Positions 45,909-54,382 of a stretch of DNA of 64,000 nucleotides are shown here, in pieces (the stretch's first letter is position 1; each line of letters begins with the position of its first letter). The notes below the pieces were generated by a model. It was given only the letters and a program-made list of their open reading frames with translations. It made no database searches and was not told where the DNA came from. This stretch comes from Sinorhizobium numidicum (lineage in GTDB: Bacteria > Pseudomonadota > Alphaproteobacteria > Rhizobiales > Rhizobiaceae). The stretch is from positions 1,488,001-1,552,000 of the forward strand of contig NZ_CP120367.1 of the NCBI RefSeq assembly GCF_029892045.1, given 5' to 3'. Made by a program: the position numbers and the translations under genes.

Positions 45909-46923
45909 GACCGGCCCTCCTGCGATCCGCTGCAGCATCACGGGACGCCGCCCGAACCGCCGCGATCGCCGCCAGGGCCGGGAACCTGATGCCATTCTCG
46001 TCGTCGCGACGGGGCAGCGTCATGGCCTCGAACCGGCTGTCCAACTTCGCGGCTAGTGGCGCTTCGCCGCGGCTGTCGAAGGCGATGCGACTGGCGAGCA
46101 TGTCCGCCCACATCGCCTCGCCCAGCAGCACCTCGAGCGGTGGCACATCCGTGTCCCATTCGATCAGGGTCGGCCGGGGGCCGATCTTGCGGATGGCATG
46201 GGCATACAGCGACCAGACGGCCGGCGGCACGTGCGATCCATGGTCGTCGATGAGGATCACATCTCCATCCGCCTCGTTGACCGCGTGACCGGCGAGGTGG
46301 ATTTCGCCGATCGCCTCAGGTGGCAACGCATCGATGAAGGCGGGGGCATCGAAATCGAGGTTGTTCGCGGACACGTAGACATTGTTGACATCCAGCAGCA
46401 ATCCGCAGCCCGTACGGCTAACGAGCTCGGATAGAAACTCGGCCTCGGTCATGGTCGAATCCGCGAAGGCGAGGTAGGCGGACAGGTTTTCGATGAACAC
46501 CCGGCGCTTAAGAGTGTCCTGCAATCGTCGGACGTTGCGGGCGACGATGGCGAGCGCCTCTTCATCATAACGCAGCGGCAGGAGGTCGTTGAGGTAAGCG
46601 CCGTCGGCGACGCTCCAGGCAAGGTGCTCCGAGACGATCGCAGGCTGGAAACGCTCGCAAACGAGACGCAACCGTTCCAGGTGCGTCGCATCGAGACCGG
46701 AGGCGCCGCCAAGCGACAACCCGACGCCATGCACGGAAAGCGGGTAGATCTCGCGCAGCTTTTCGAGCGCGTCAACGGCCGCCGATTGGCCCATGTAGTT
46801 TTCGGCGTGCACCTCCAGCCAGCCCGCAGCGGGCCTGCGGGACAGCATTTCGGCGATGTGGATCGAACGGAGGCCGATGCCCGCAGCGCATGGCACCGGG
46901 TGGATTGGAAAGGTCTTGGGCAT
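45895..46923 (-). CDS. bufB: BufB-type MNIO (DUF692) multinuclear iron oxygenase
   Basis: 342 aa TIM-barrel enzyme of the multinuclear non-haem iron-dependent oxidase family that modifies cysteines of RiPP precursors. Metal-binding motifs are spread as expected: LSVHGVGLSLGG near 63, IVSEHLAW near 96, VFIENLSAYL near 142, LLLDVNNVYVSANN near 175, IHLAGHAVNEADG near 207 and LIEWDTDVPP near 254. It is 38 bases downstream of the bufA precursor gene. The predicted reaction on BufA is oxidative rearrangement of Cys to thiooxazole-type groups that bind copper. Confidence 0.92.
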   Translation of the reverse strand: MPKTFPIHPVPCAAGIGLRSIHIAEMLSRRPAAGWLEVHAENYMGQSAAVDALEKLREIYPLSVHGVGLSLGGASGLDATHLERLRLVCERFQPAIVSEHLAWSVADGAYLNDLLPLRYDEEALAIVARNVRRLQDTLKRRVFIENLSAYLAFADSTMTEAEFLSELVSRTGCGLLLDVNNVYVSANNLDFDAPAFIDALPPEAIGEIHLAGHAVNEADGDVILIDDHGSHVPPAVWSLYAHAIRKIGPRPTLIEWDTDVPPLEVLLGEAMWADMLASRIAFDSRGEAPLAAKLDSRFEAMTLPRRDDENGIRFPALAAIAAVRAASRDAAADRRRAGHVLH

Positions 46924-46961
46924 CGGTCAACTCCCTTTGAATGTCGTTGAAGGTCAGGTAG

Positions 46962-47231
46962 TTACGCTTTCGGTTCGTCGCTCCCGCCGGCAATTTTTCC
47001 ACACGTGCCCGCGGGCACGTAGATCCAGGCGTCCGACTGGTCGTCCGCCGTCGAGGTGCCGGCGCAGGAATGGGTCGCGGTCTGGCAGTCGTTCTGCCCC
47101 GCCTTCGCGATGCCGTAACATTTCTCGAACGAGAACTCGGGCTGGGCGGCCGGTCCTGCGGACGCCGTGGAGGCCGAAACAGAGGCGATTGCCGCGAGCG
47201 CGGAACCGATGAGTGTACGAGTGCTGATCAT
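46962..47231 (-). CDS. bufA: BufA1-type bufferin precursor (DUF2282)
   Basis: 89 aa periplasmic RiPP precursor. Signal peptide residues 1-25 ends ASTASA. The core holds Cys38 ([14 protein letters not shown]), Cys49, Cys56 (ATHSCAGTS) and Cys77 ([13 protein letters not shown]), the four-cysteine pattern of DUF2282/BufA1 proteins. CCAGGAGATGTTCA precedes ATG 47231. First gene of bufA-bufB-bufC-doxX. After modification by BufB such peptides are reported to sequester copper. Confidence 0.9.
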   Translation of the reverse strand: MISTRTLIGSALAAIASVSASTASAGPAAQPEFSFEKCYGIAKAGQNDCQTATHSCAGTSTADDQSDAWIYVPAGTCGKIAGGSDEPKA

Positions 47232-47374
47232 TGAACATCTCCTGGATCTGATTTTGCACCAGGCCGGGTATCGGCCTGATGCAGTGAAGCTTGGCAGATG
47301 GCTCTGACGCTTTGAAATGCTGTTCGGGCATGGTTTCGATAGGCTCGAACTATCCGCCGGCCGCATAAGCCGAC

Positions 47375-47402
47375 AAAAAAAATGCCCCCCAGTTGGGGGG
47401 CA
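47375..47402 (-). terminator. Rho-independent terminator of the patatin-bdhA operon
   Basis: On the minus strand, TGCCCCCC-AACT-GGGGGGCA (8-bp perfect stem) is followed directly by eight T residues. It lies about 100 bases after the stop of the patatin gene (47501) and upstream of bufA, separating the two minus-strand operons. Confidence 0.85.
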
Positions 47403-47500
47403 GTGCTGCCAGCGGGAGGGACATGGCAGGAGGCTTGCGGGAGGAGAGATCGCACGCGCGACGACAGGCAAGGTGACCGGAGGCGTCGCTCGTTGCCGGG

Positions 47501-48586
47501 CTAAAGGTAGCGCTCCCTGATATCAACGCTGGAACGCTTGCCGATGTCGTCGTAGTTCGTCGTCAGCCACTCCTCCGCGCATTGTCGTCCGCGGTCGCGA
47601 AGGTCCACGAGTGCTCCCCATTCGGCATTGAGCTTGCTCGAAACGCTGAGATTCTTCATCGTCTCGTCATCCGAGATGCCGTGCACGAAGATGCGTTTGA
47701 GATCGAGCGAATGGCCGGCCTCCGATTCGATCAACTGCGTGACGAAGGCGATCGCCCGCATCTCCCGCAGCAGCGAAGAGTTGAAACTGATTTCGTTGAT
47801 CCTGTTCAGGATTTCGGCCGCCGTGCGCGGCAGTTCCGTCCGCTCGAGCGGGTTGATGTGGACGACCAGCACGTCCGGCGTGTCACAGCCATATATCAGC
47901 GGGAAGATCGCAGGGTTTCCCATATAGCCGCCGTCCCAATAGGCTTCGCCGTCGATCTCGACCGCTTGAAAGAGGAACGGCAGGCAGGCCGATGCCATCA
48001 CCGCATCGATCGAGATATCGTCGTTCGAGAACACCTTGACCTTGCCGGAACGCACATTGGTGGCGCAGATGTTCAGCTTGACCGGACAACGGCTCATGCG
48101 GATCGCGTCGAGGTCGATCGATTGTTCGAGCACCTGCCGTAGCGGATTGTAGTTCAGCGGATTGAACTGGTAGGGAGACAGGAGCCGCGTCACCATGTCG
48201 AAAATGACAAAGGCCGGCGAGTACTCCAATGATCGCGATCCGGTGATGCGATCAAGCAGGCTTGGCTGAAGTGGACTGAAGGCAGCCGAGTGGCTGATGC
48301 GGCGCCAGAAATTGGCGAGCGCTCTTTGCGCGCCGCTGCGCCCGCCGTCCGCAAGCCCATAGGCAAGGACGGCAGCGTTCATCGCGCCGGCACTGGTCGC
48401 GACGATGCCCTCGAAGGACAGATTCGGTTCGTCGAGCAATCGGTCGAGAACGCCCCAGGTGAATGCGCCGTGCGCACCCCCGCCCTGTAGCGCCAGGTTT
48501 ATCATTCGCGGCGCGCGCGCCTCGGGGATCGCCGAGCCGTCCTTCTCCTGCCGCGCCGGCAGGTCCAATTTGGCGTGCTTGTTCAT
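47501..48586 (-). CDS. Patatin-like phospholipase
   Basis: 361 aa lipid acyl hydrolase. Oxyanion loop [20 protein letters not shown] is near residue 33, the nucleophile region [13 protein letters not shown] near 63 (ATSAG instead of the common GTSAG), and the catalytic Asp motif [13 protein letters not shown] near 210. A C-terminal DUF3734-like segment follows. AAGAGGAGAGAGCG precedes ATG 48586. It is 26 bases downstream of the hydroxybutyrate dehydrogenase gene. This pairing suggests a role in polyhydroxybutyrate or lipid turnover, by inference. Confidence 0.9.
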   Translation of the reverse strand: MNKHAKLDLPARQEKDGSAIPEARAPRMINLALQGGGAHGAFTWGVLDRLLDEPNLSFEGIVATSAGAMNAAVLAYGLADGGRSGAQRALANFWRRISHSAAFSPLQPSLLDRITGSRSLEYSPAFVIFDMVTRLLSPYQFNPLNYNPLRQVLEQSIDLDAIRMSRCPVKLNICATNVRSGKVKVFSNDDISIDAVMASACLPFLFQAVEIDGEAYWDGGYMGNPAIFPLIYGCDTPDVLVVHINPLERTELPRTAAEILNRINEISFNSSLLREMRAIAFVTQLIESEAGHSLDLKRIFVHGISDDETMKNLSVSSKLNAEWGALVDLRDRGRQCAEEWLTTNYDDIGKRSSVDIRERYL

Positions 48587-48612
48587 CGCTCTCTCCTCTT
48601 TCGCCGCTCCGA

Positions 48613-49443
48613 TCAGTGAGCCGTCCACCCGCCGTCGACGGGGATGGCAGCGCCTGTGATGGAGGCGGCCGAGCTGCTGCACAGGAAGACACTCAACGCT
48701 CCCAGCTCCTCGACGGTGGCGAAACGCTTCGTCGGCTGGTCCTTCAGGAACACATCGCGGATGACGGCGTCGCGGGCGATGCCGTGGGATTTTGCCTGGC
48801 CGTCGATCTGCTGCTCGACGAGCGGCGTCCAGACATAGCCAGGGCAGATCGCATTCGCGGTCACCCCGAACTCGGCGCCCTCCAGGGCAATGACCTTCGT
48901 AAGGCCGACGAGACCATGCTTGGCCGCGACATAGGCCGACTTGTAGGGCGAAGCGACGAGCCCATGAGCGGAGGCGACATTGATGATTCGGCCGTAACCG
49001 CGGGCCCGCATCGGCGCATAGGTAGCCTGAACCAGATGAAAGGCGGCGGAAAGATTGATCGACAGGATCGCGTCCCATTTGGCTGCCGGGAACACCGCGA
49101 TCGGAGCGACGTGCTGGATCCCGGCATTGTTGACGATGATGTCGATCTGGCCAAACCGTGCGCTTGCGCGCTCGACCATCATCCGGATCGCATCCGGGCT
49201 CGACATGTCAGCGCCGTCGAAGGCGACGTCGACGTCATTTTCCTCAGCCATGGCAGCGCGCTGCCGCTCGATCTCCGTCGGATCGCCAAAACCATTGAGC
49301 ATGACGGCTGCGCCCGCCTTGGCGAGCGCCTCTGCGATGCCCAGGCCGATGCCGCTTGTCGAGCCGGTTACGATGGCGCTGCGGCCCTCGAGCGACCTCC
49401 GCCCGAACATCGAGTCGATCTCTGCACCGGGTCCTTTGAGCAT
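48613..49443 (-). CDS. bdhA: 3-hydroxybutyrate dehydrogenase
   Basis: Short-chain dehydrogenase of 276 aa oxidising D-3-hydroxybutyrate to acetoacetate. NAD site TGSTSGIGLGIAEAL is near 29, NNAGIQHVAPI near 106, active-site Ser/Tyr/Lys in NVASAHGLVASPYKSAYVAA near 156, and the family PGYVWTPLVEQQ near 203. The HVAPI and PGYVWTPLVEQQ segments favour hydroxybutyrate dehydrogenase over generic SDRs. ATG 49443 follows GAGGAGACTTGGAA. Divergent from the LysR gene at 49716. Confidence 0.85.
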   Translation of the reverse strand: MLKGPGAEIDSMFGRRSLEGRSAIVTGSTSGIGLGIAEALAKAGAAVMLNGFGDPTEIERQRAAMAEENDVDVAFDGADMSSPDAIRMMVERASARFGQIDIIVNNAGIQHVAPIAVFPAAKWDAILSINLSAAFHLVQATYAPMRARGYGRIINVASAHGLVASPYKSAYVAAKHGLVGLTKVIALEGAEFGVTANAICPGYVWTPLVEQQIDGQAKSHGIARDAVIRDVFLKDQPTKRFATVEELGALSVFLCSSSAASITGAAIPVDGGWTAH

Positions 49444-49594
49444 TTCCAAGTCTCCTCACATTTGGCCGGTTGACGTTTTCGAGGAGAGAATGGCGCCGTA
49501 TTCATTCCAACTGAAATGCCGGTGTGCTATGAAATCGATAGGTGAATTGCATTGGTGAAGCCGGGGCGCGCATAGGAAGTTGGCCGTCTCTATT

Positions 49595-49694
49595 ACAGCG
49601 CCGTGCGCCTTTTCAGACGCACAAAGGGGCTGCAGCACTTTGAATGCTGCATGTTTTTATCCTTGAACCGGTTCCGATTTAAGGAAACATGCAG
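49595..49694 (+). repeat. RIME-type palindromic repeat, copy 4
   Basis: ACAGCGCCGTGCGCC to AAAGGGGCTGCAG, then the CTGCATGTTTTTATCCTTGA arm closing with GGAAACATGCAG. It ends only 21 bases before the LysR start, so it probably lies in the leader or promoter of that gene. Confidence 0.82.
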
Positions 49695-49715
49695 TTAAAA
49701 CCTGCGGGGGCGGGT

Positions 49716-50627
49716 ATGGACATTCACCACGTACGGTATTTTCTGGCGGTCTGCGAAACGAGAAACTTCACGCGTGCAGCTGAGAAGTGCAACGTGACGC
49801 AGCCGGCACTTAGTCGGGCTATTCAGCAGCTTGAAGACGAGGTCGGCGGCCTTCTGTTCCGGCGCGAACGGAATTTAACGCACCTGACAGATCTCGGAAA
49901 TCTACTGCGACCGCGCTTTCAATCGATCCTCGACGAGCTGTCGGGCGTCAGGCAGGAGGCGTCGCGCTTCCTCTGCCTTGAAGACGCGCATGTGAAGGTC
50001 GGTATCATGTGCACGATCGGGCCACGCAGGTTCACCGGCCTCCTCACCGATTTCAACATGCGCTATCGGGGTATCCAGCTTCAGCTCGTCGAAGGCGTGC
50101 CGTCCAAGCTTTCCGAACTGCTTGAGGCCGGAGAGATCGACGTCGCCATCATGGCGAGCAGCGATCGCTTCCCTGAGCGCTTCGACGTGACCCCGCTGTT
50201 TCGTGAACGATTCATGCTCGCCTTTCCCGCCGGTCACCGTCTCTGTAAATACGATGCGGTTCCCATCACCGCCATAGATGGCGAAATCTATCTCAGACGC
50301 GTGAACTGTGAGTATTGGGATTATCTGACGCAGCTTTGCGAGTCCTTTGGTGTGAAGACGCAGATTTCCTATTCCAGCGAGCGCGAGGACTGGATCCAGA
50401 ACATGGTGGCCGGCGGGCTCGGGATCTGTTTCATCCCAGAATACAGCGCCGTCATTCCGGGATTGCAGGTGCGGCCTGTCGCCGACCCGGAAGTCACGCG
50501 GGAGGTGTGTCTCGTGATCGTCGCGGGTCGACGGTTCTCCCCCGCGGTCGCCACCTTCGTCGCGGCGGTGAAGTCCTACGGCTGGGCGGCGCCGCATTCC
50601 GCAATCGACATGCGACGCATTGCCTGA
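49716..50627 (+). CDS. LysR-family transcriptional regulator
   Basis: 303 aa. N-terminal helix-turn-helix (MDIHHVRYFLAVCETRNFTR, NVTQPALSRAIQQLEDEVGG) and an effector-binding domain from about 90 (VKVGIMCTIGPRRFTG, VAGGLGICFIPEYSAV). ATG 49716 is the family start; codons upstream from 49689 come from the RIME repeat. It is followed on the same strand by cupin and MFS genes, which may be its targets. The effector is unknown. Confidence 0.9.
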   Translation: MDIHHVRYFLAVCETRNFTRAAEKCNVTQPALSRAIQQLEDEVGGLLFRRERNLTHLTDLGNLLRPRFQSILDELSGVRQEASRFLCLEDAHVKVGIMCTIGPRRFTGLLTDFNMRYRGIQLQLVEGVPSKLSELLEAGEIDVAIMASSDRFPERFDVTPLFRERFMLAFPAGHRLCKYDAVPITAIDGEIYLRRVNCEYWDYLTQLCESFGVKTQISYSSEREDWIQNMVAGGLGICFIPEYSAVIPGLQVRPVADPEVTREVCLVIVAGRRFSPAVATFVAAVKSYGWAAPHSAIDMRRIA

Positions 50628-50685
50628 GCCGCCAACCGCGGACCGAAGCTTTATCCGCAAACGCCCGCGCGTCCCCTCGGCCTCA

Positions 50686-50700
50686 ATAGCTCTGAGCTAT
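50686..50700. promoter_or_regulatory. LysR-type palindrome upstream of the cupin gene
   Basis: ATAGCTC-T-GAGCTAT, a perfect 7-bp dyad containing the T-N11-A spacing typical of LysR operators, located about 100 bases before the cupin ATG. It is a candidate site for the LysR protein encoded just upstream. Inferred from sequence only. Confidence 0.4.
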
Positions 50701-50801
50701 GGAATTCAAAAGCAGCCGGCATTTCTTTGACGCCGAAATGTCCCGCAATCTTCTGGTGCCCGCCGGAATATCTCTGGCGGGGCGACAAAGGAGAACCGGA
50801 C

Positions 50802-51284
50802 ATGATTGACAAGCTCATCGCATTCCGCCTGCCGTTGACCGTTGCTGCAGCACTCGGTCTCTTCGCTACGACCTCGGCGCTGGCGGGCGAATGCCCCAAG
50901 GATCAGGTGGCGGCGAACGCCATGGAGCCGGGCGCCACAGCACCGGAAGGTGTCACCGATGACGTTCTCGCCTCGATCGATCTTTCCTCGAAGGGAGGCG
51001 ACTGGAAAGGAAACGCGCTTCGGATGCGCAAGCTGGTCGTCCAGCCGGGCGGCGTCGTGCCGTGGCATTCGCATGACGCGCGTCCTGCCAGCATCCTGAT
51101 CCTTGAAGGCACGATCACGGAATATCGCAGCAGCTGCAAAGTCCCGATCGAACACAAGGCGGGTGAAGTCACTGCCGAATTCGGCGATCTTGCCCATTGG
51201 TGGAAGAACAACGGCGCGAAGCCGGCCGTACTCTACTCGGCCGATATCCTACCGCCGATGGCCAGCGACGCCGACACCATGTGA
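50802..51284 (+). CDS. Exported cupin-domain protein
   Basis: 160 aa with signal peptide (TVAAALGLFATTSALAG) and a cupin barrel: metal motif VVPWHSHDARPASILILEG near residue 85 and FGDLAHWWKNNGAKPAV near 130. AAAGGAGAACCGGAC precedes ATG 50802. It lies between the LysR gene and the MFS gene, 82 bases from the latter. Substrate unknown. Confidence 0.85.
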   Translation: MIDKLIAFRLPLTVAAALGLFATTSALAGECPKDQVAANAMEPGATAPEGVTDDVLASIDLSSKGGDWKGNALRMRKLVVQPGGVVPWHSHDARPASILILEGTITEYRSSCKVPIEHKAGEVTAEFGDLAHWWKNNGAKPAVLYSADILPPMASDADTM

Positions 51285-51366
51285 TCTCACGGCACGCCGA
51301 ATATCAACCCAACCCGGACGTTTCCCGCCATCGGCCGGAAACGTCCCCGCTTCAGGAGGATAGGCG

Positions 51367-52647
51367 ATGGCGAATCTCGACCGCGCCGCGGTGCCGGTAT
51401 CCGTCTCCGTTCTGGCAAATCCGGCGGCCGACCGCTGGCACTTCGGCATCATTGCACTCATAGCATTCCTGACGCTCGTCGATCTCTTCGCCGCCCAGGC
51501 AATCCTGCCGTCCCTGCAGACGCAGTTCGACGTCAGCCGAGCGACAATGGGCTTCGCAGTCAACGCCAGCACCTTCGGCATGGCGGCCGCCAGCCTTGCC
51601 GTCGGCATGTTCGGTCGCGGCCTAGACCGGCGCAACGGCATCTGGATCAGCTTAGCCTTGCTCTCCGTGCCGACGGCACTCCTATCGGTCACGCAAGACA
51701 TAACGCTCTTCGCCTGCCTGCGCGTGGCGCAGGGTCTGTGCATGGCGACAGCATTCACCCTCACCATGGCATACCTCGCGGAGCGTTTTCCGGCCGACCG
51801 CGCAACAGGCGCACTGGCGGCCTATGTCACCGGCAACGTCGCCAGCAATCTCTTCGGCCGCATTCTGTCGGCGGCCGTCGCCGATGTCGGCGGACTGTCG
51901 ACTAACTTTCTGACCTTCGCCTTTCTCAATCTGGTGGGCGCGGCCCTGGTGTGGGCCACCTTAAAGGGGACACAGCGCATGATGCCGCACCGGCGGATGC
52001 GAAGCGTGAACCGGAGCTGGCGCGCCTTGCTCGGCGATTGGCGGTTGCTAAACGTGTTTGCGATCGGCTTCCTCCTGCTCTTCGTGTTCATAGGGACCTA
52101 CACCTACGTCAACTTCCGGCTTATCGAGCTGGGCCTCTCGCCGATGGCCGTGGGCCTCGTCTATTTCGTCTTCCTGCCTTCTCTGTTCACGACTCCGCTC
52201 GGCGGGCTGATCTCGCGTACTCTCGGGTCCGGAGGGGGAATGATGGCCACGCTCTTCGCAGCCGTCCTCGGGCTGCTTGCCCTGCTCAGCACCAGTCTGC
52301 CGCTCGTGCTCGCCGGGCTCGCGCTGGTCGCCGTCGGCACATTTCTGGCGCAGGCCCTTGCAACGAGCCAGGTCGGCCGCATCGCCGCCGCCGAAAAGGC
52401 AGCGGCGAGCGGCGCTTATCTGGCCTGCTATTACACGGGGGGTCTGTTCGGCAGCCTGTTGGTAGGCCAGGTCTACGATCGCTTCGGCTGGAACATTTCA
52501 GTGTTGACACTGATAGCGACACTCGTTCTCGCAATGCTGTTGGCCGCCGCTTTGCGCGCCGACCACGCCGACAATGCCATAAGATCCGATTATCGAAACG
52601 GACAAGACACGGCATTACCAAATTCCGACGGCCGGCCTCATGCTTGA
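51367..52647 (+). CDS. MFS transporter
   Basis: 426 aa, about twelve hydrophobic helices beginning FGIIALIAFLTLVDLFAAQA and ending VLTLIATLVLAMLLAAAL. The first-half motif (AAASLAVGMFGRGLDRRNGI near 60-80) corresponds to the loop 2-3 signature of the DHA1-type efflux group. TTCAGGAGGATAGGCG precedes the ATG. Probably in the LysR-cupin-MFS unit. The exported substrate is unknown. Confidence 0.9.
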   Translation: MANLDRAAVPVSVSVLANPAADRWHFGIIALIAFLTLVDLFAAQAILPSLQTQFDVSRATMGFAVNASTFGMAAASLAVGMFGRGLDRRNGIWISLALLSVPTALLSVTQDITLFACLRVAQGLCMATAFTLTMAYLAERFPADRATGALAAYVTGNVASNLFGRILSAAVADVGGLSTNFLTFAFLNLVGAALVWATLKGTQRMMPHRRMRSVNRSWRALLGDWRLLNVFAIGFLLLFVFIGTYTYVNFRLIELGLSPMAVGLVYFVFLPSLFTTPLGGLISRTLGSGGGMMATLFAAVLGLLALLSTSLPLVLAGLALVAVGTFLAQALATSQVGRIAAAEKAAASGAYLACYYTGGLFGSLLVGQVYDRFGWNISVLTLIATLVLAMLLAAALRADHADNAIRSDYRNGQDTALPNSDGRPHA

Positions 52648-52659
52648 AACGCACCGCTA

Positions 52660-52760
52660 CTGCATGTTTCCTCAGATCGGAGCCGATCTAAGGGCAGAAA
52701 CATGCAGCGATTCAAACTGCTACAGCGACCTTTGTGCGTATGAAAGACGCACGGCGCTGT
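52660..52760 (-). repeat. RIME-type palindromic repeat, copy 5 (inverted)
   Basis: Opposite orientation to the other copies: CTGCATGTTTCCTCAGATCG palindrome first, then CTACAGCGACCTTTGTGCG to ACGGCGCTGT. Compensating changes keep the stems paired. It lies between the MFS and DUF302 genes. Confidence 0.85.
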
Positions 52761-52783
52761 AGGCAACAAAGAGGAGCTTTCAG

Positions 52784-53266
52784 ATGATGAACATCAGCAA
52801 TGCAGTACGGTCGGCCGCCCTGATCGTCACCACGATCGCGGCGTCGGCTCAAATGTCGACGGCGGAGGCCGCAAACAGCGATGGGGTCGTCACCGTGAAG
52901 AGCCGATATTCGGTCGGCGAGACGGTAGACCGCATCAAGCGCAGCGTCGAGCAAAAGGGCATCACGCTGTTCGGCGTCATCGATCAGGCGAAACTCGGCA
53001 ATGCGGCCGGCAACAAGGTGCGTCCCTCACGCCTGGTGATGTTCGGCAACCCGGCACTCGGTACGACATTCCTCACCGCCAACCCTCTCGCCGGACTCGA
53101 TTGGCCGGTCCGCGTTCTCGTCTACGAGGCAAAGGACGGAACCGTATATGCCGCCTATACCGATTTCGAGTGGATCGCGAAGCGCCATCAGATTGCAAGC
53201 AGGAACCGCGAGTTTGCTATGGCCTCGCAGGTGATCGAAGCCCTCACCGAAGGCGTGAGGGAATAA
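52784..53266 (+). CDS. Exported DUF302 protein
   Basis: 160 aa, signal peptide AALIVTTIAASAQMSTAEA, then a DUF302 domain: VKSRYSVGETVDRIKRSVEQ near residue 38, KGITLFGVIDQAKLG near 58, RPSRLVMFGNPALGTTFLTA near 83 and PVRVLVYEAKDGTVYAAYTD near 108. AAAGAGGAGCTTTCAG precedes the ATG. The domain's function is unknown. It is isolated downstream of a RIME repeat. Confidence 0.88.
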   Translation: MMNISNAVRSAALIVTTIAASAQMSTAEAANSDGVVTVKSRYSVGETVDRIKRSVEQKGITLFGVIDQAKLGNAAGNKVRPSRLVMFGNPALGTTFLTANPLAGLDWPVRVLVYEAKDGTVYAAYTDFEWIAKRHQIASRNREFAMASQVIEALTEGVRE

Positions 53267-53729
53267 CTCCGCGAAGATCAAGGCACCCGCCGTCTTCTTC
53301 CAAGAGCCTCGACGGCCAGTGCGCTGGCCTATGAGGTGGCCGCGTCCAACATCGACGGTTCGATCGTGCAGCCGGCGGGCGCCTATCCTACGCAGCTTCA
53401 GGTGAACGTGCTTCGTGTCTGCAGTTCAAGATCGAGGAAAATGGGACGTAGACCGCCGTTTTCTTCGTCGCCAACGACGGCTCTAGCAGACCAATGACCG
53501 CTGAACGAGTGTGCCGGCCAGCTGTCCGGCGGGTGAACTGGTTCGGATGCTCACTGATGGACAGACGATGAGGAACAAACCCGAAAAGCTGTAAGCGCTC
53601 ACTTAATTTCATCCCAACCAGCTTGCCTGAAGCCGCTGTTTGAAAAGGTTGTCGGGAGGGTAACGAACATTCAAGCAAAATAGCTGTTGACGCGTTATCC
53701 TTCAGCCCTTGTAAAAAGGGAGGCGGAAA
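53267..53729. other. Intergenic region with a possible gene remnant
   Basis: No intact gene in about 460 bases. A short piece with protein-like character (see 53310-53495) is interrupted. The right end carries the ribosome binding site AAAGGGAGGCGGAAA of the next gene. Confidence 0.5.
53310..53495 (+). pseudogene. Possible frameshifted remnant of a secreted protein gene
   Basis: One frame reads TASALAYEVAASNIDGSIVQ then PAGAYPTQLQVNVLRV. A second frame continues QFKIEENGT, an in-frame TAG, then TAVFFVANDGSSRPM. Both pieces look like exported-protein sequence and join if one frameshift is assumed near 53418. There is no start codon with a ribosome binding site, and I do not recognise a family. 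Confidence 0.25.
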
Positions 53730-54140
53730 GTGGAGCTAATTGAACGCAAGCCAATTTTTCTTAGGCCCAGGCAGGGCCGGGGTTACGCCTGCGGCACGAT
53801 GAGTGCTGTGTTTAAGGCCGATGGTATCGAAACCGGTGACCGCTACTCCGTTTCGGAGTGGTGGCTGGAGCCAAGTTCCAAAGGGCCGGGCGCGCATTCT
53901 CATGACGAGAATGACGAACTGTTCCTCGTCATCGAAGGTCAGCCCAGCATTCTGGTGGGCGAGACTTGGTACGAATCGCCGGCCGGTTCGTTTCTGATGA
54001 TACCCGCGAAGACGATCCATGATTTCGAGAACCGCACGACCGCGCCCGCCGGGCTCTTTAACGTTTTCATCCCTGGCGGCTTCGAAAAGAACATGCAGAG
54101 TATCGTGGAGTGGTTTCAGCGGAGCGCGGAGGCCCACTAA
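53730..54140 (+). CDS. Cupin-domain protein
   Basis: 136 aa single cupin barrel without signal peptide. Metal-binding motif 1 is GPGAHSHDENDELFLVIEGQ near residues 53-72; motif 2 is PAGSFLMIPAKTIHDFENR near 85-105. Start GTG 53730 follows AAAGGGAGGCGGAAA with about 6 bases spacing. Substrate unknown; many such small cupins are sugar- or aromatic-modifying or merely binding proteins. Stand-alone gene. Confidence 0.85.
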   Translation: MELIERKPIFLRPRQGRGYACGTMSAVFKADGIETGDRYSVSEWWLEPSSKGPGAHSHDENDELFLVIEGQPSILVGETWYESPAGSFLMIPAKTIHDFENRTTAPAGLFNVFIPGGFEKNMQSIVEWFQRSAEAH

Positions 54141-54382
54141 GTCCTCGATGCCATGCAAGCGCACCATTCTCATAAGCGCTCGCTTGCGAGCGGTGCTTTC
54201 CATGCGCGCGGTTTCCGGACGGACATTTCGCATAGTATGGGCGAGCCCAACAGCAAGCGCGGCTGGTGCGGCCGTTCATTGACGCCGTCGCGGCCGCAGC
54301 CATTGTTGACGTGCGCGCACCCCGCGGGCAACCTTTTGGTACAGGGCTGCGAGGGCTCGGCCGAATGGGAGGAGCTGCGACG

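Noticed and set aside
53687..53715. TTGACG-N17-TGTAAA as a promoter for the cupin gene
   Set aside because: The -10-like hexamer touches the ribosome binding site, which would leave almost no leader, and rhizobial promoters often deviate from this consensus. Evidence too weak to annotate.
54266..54382. N-terminal extension of the GNAT gene
   Set aside because: The residues lack domain character, and the ribosome binding site GGGAGGAG at 54367-54374 indicates the start at 54383.
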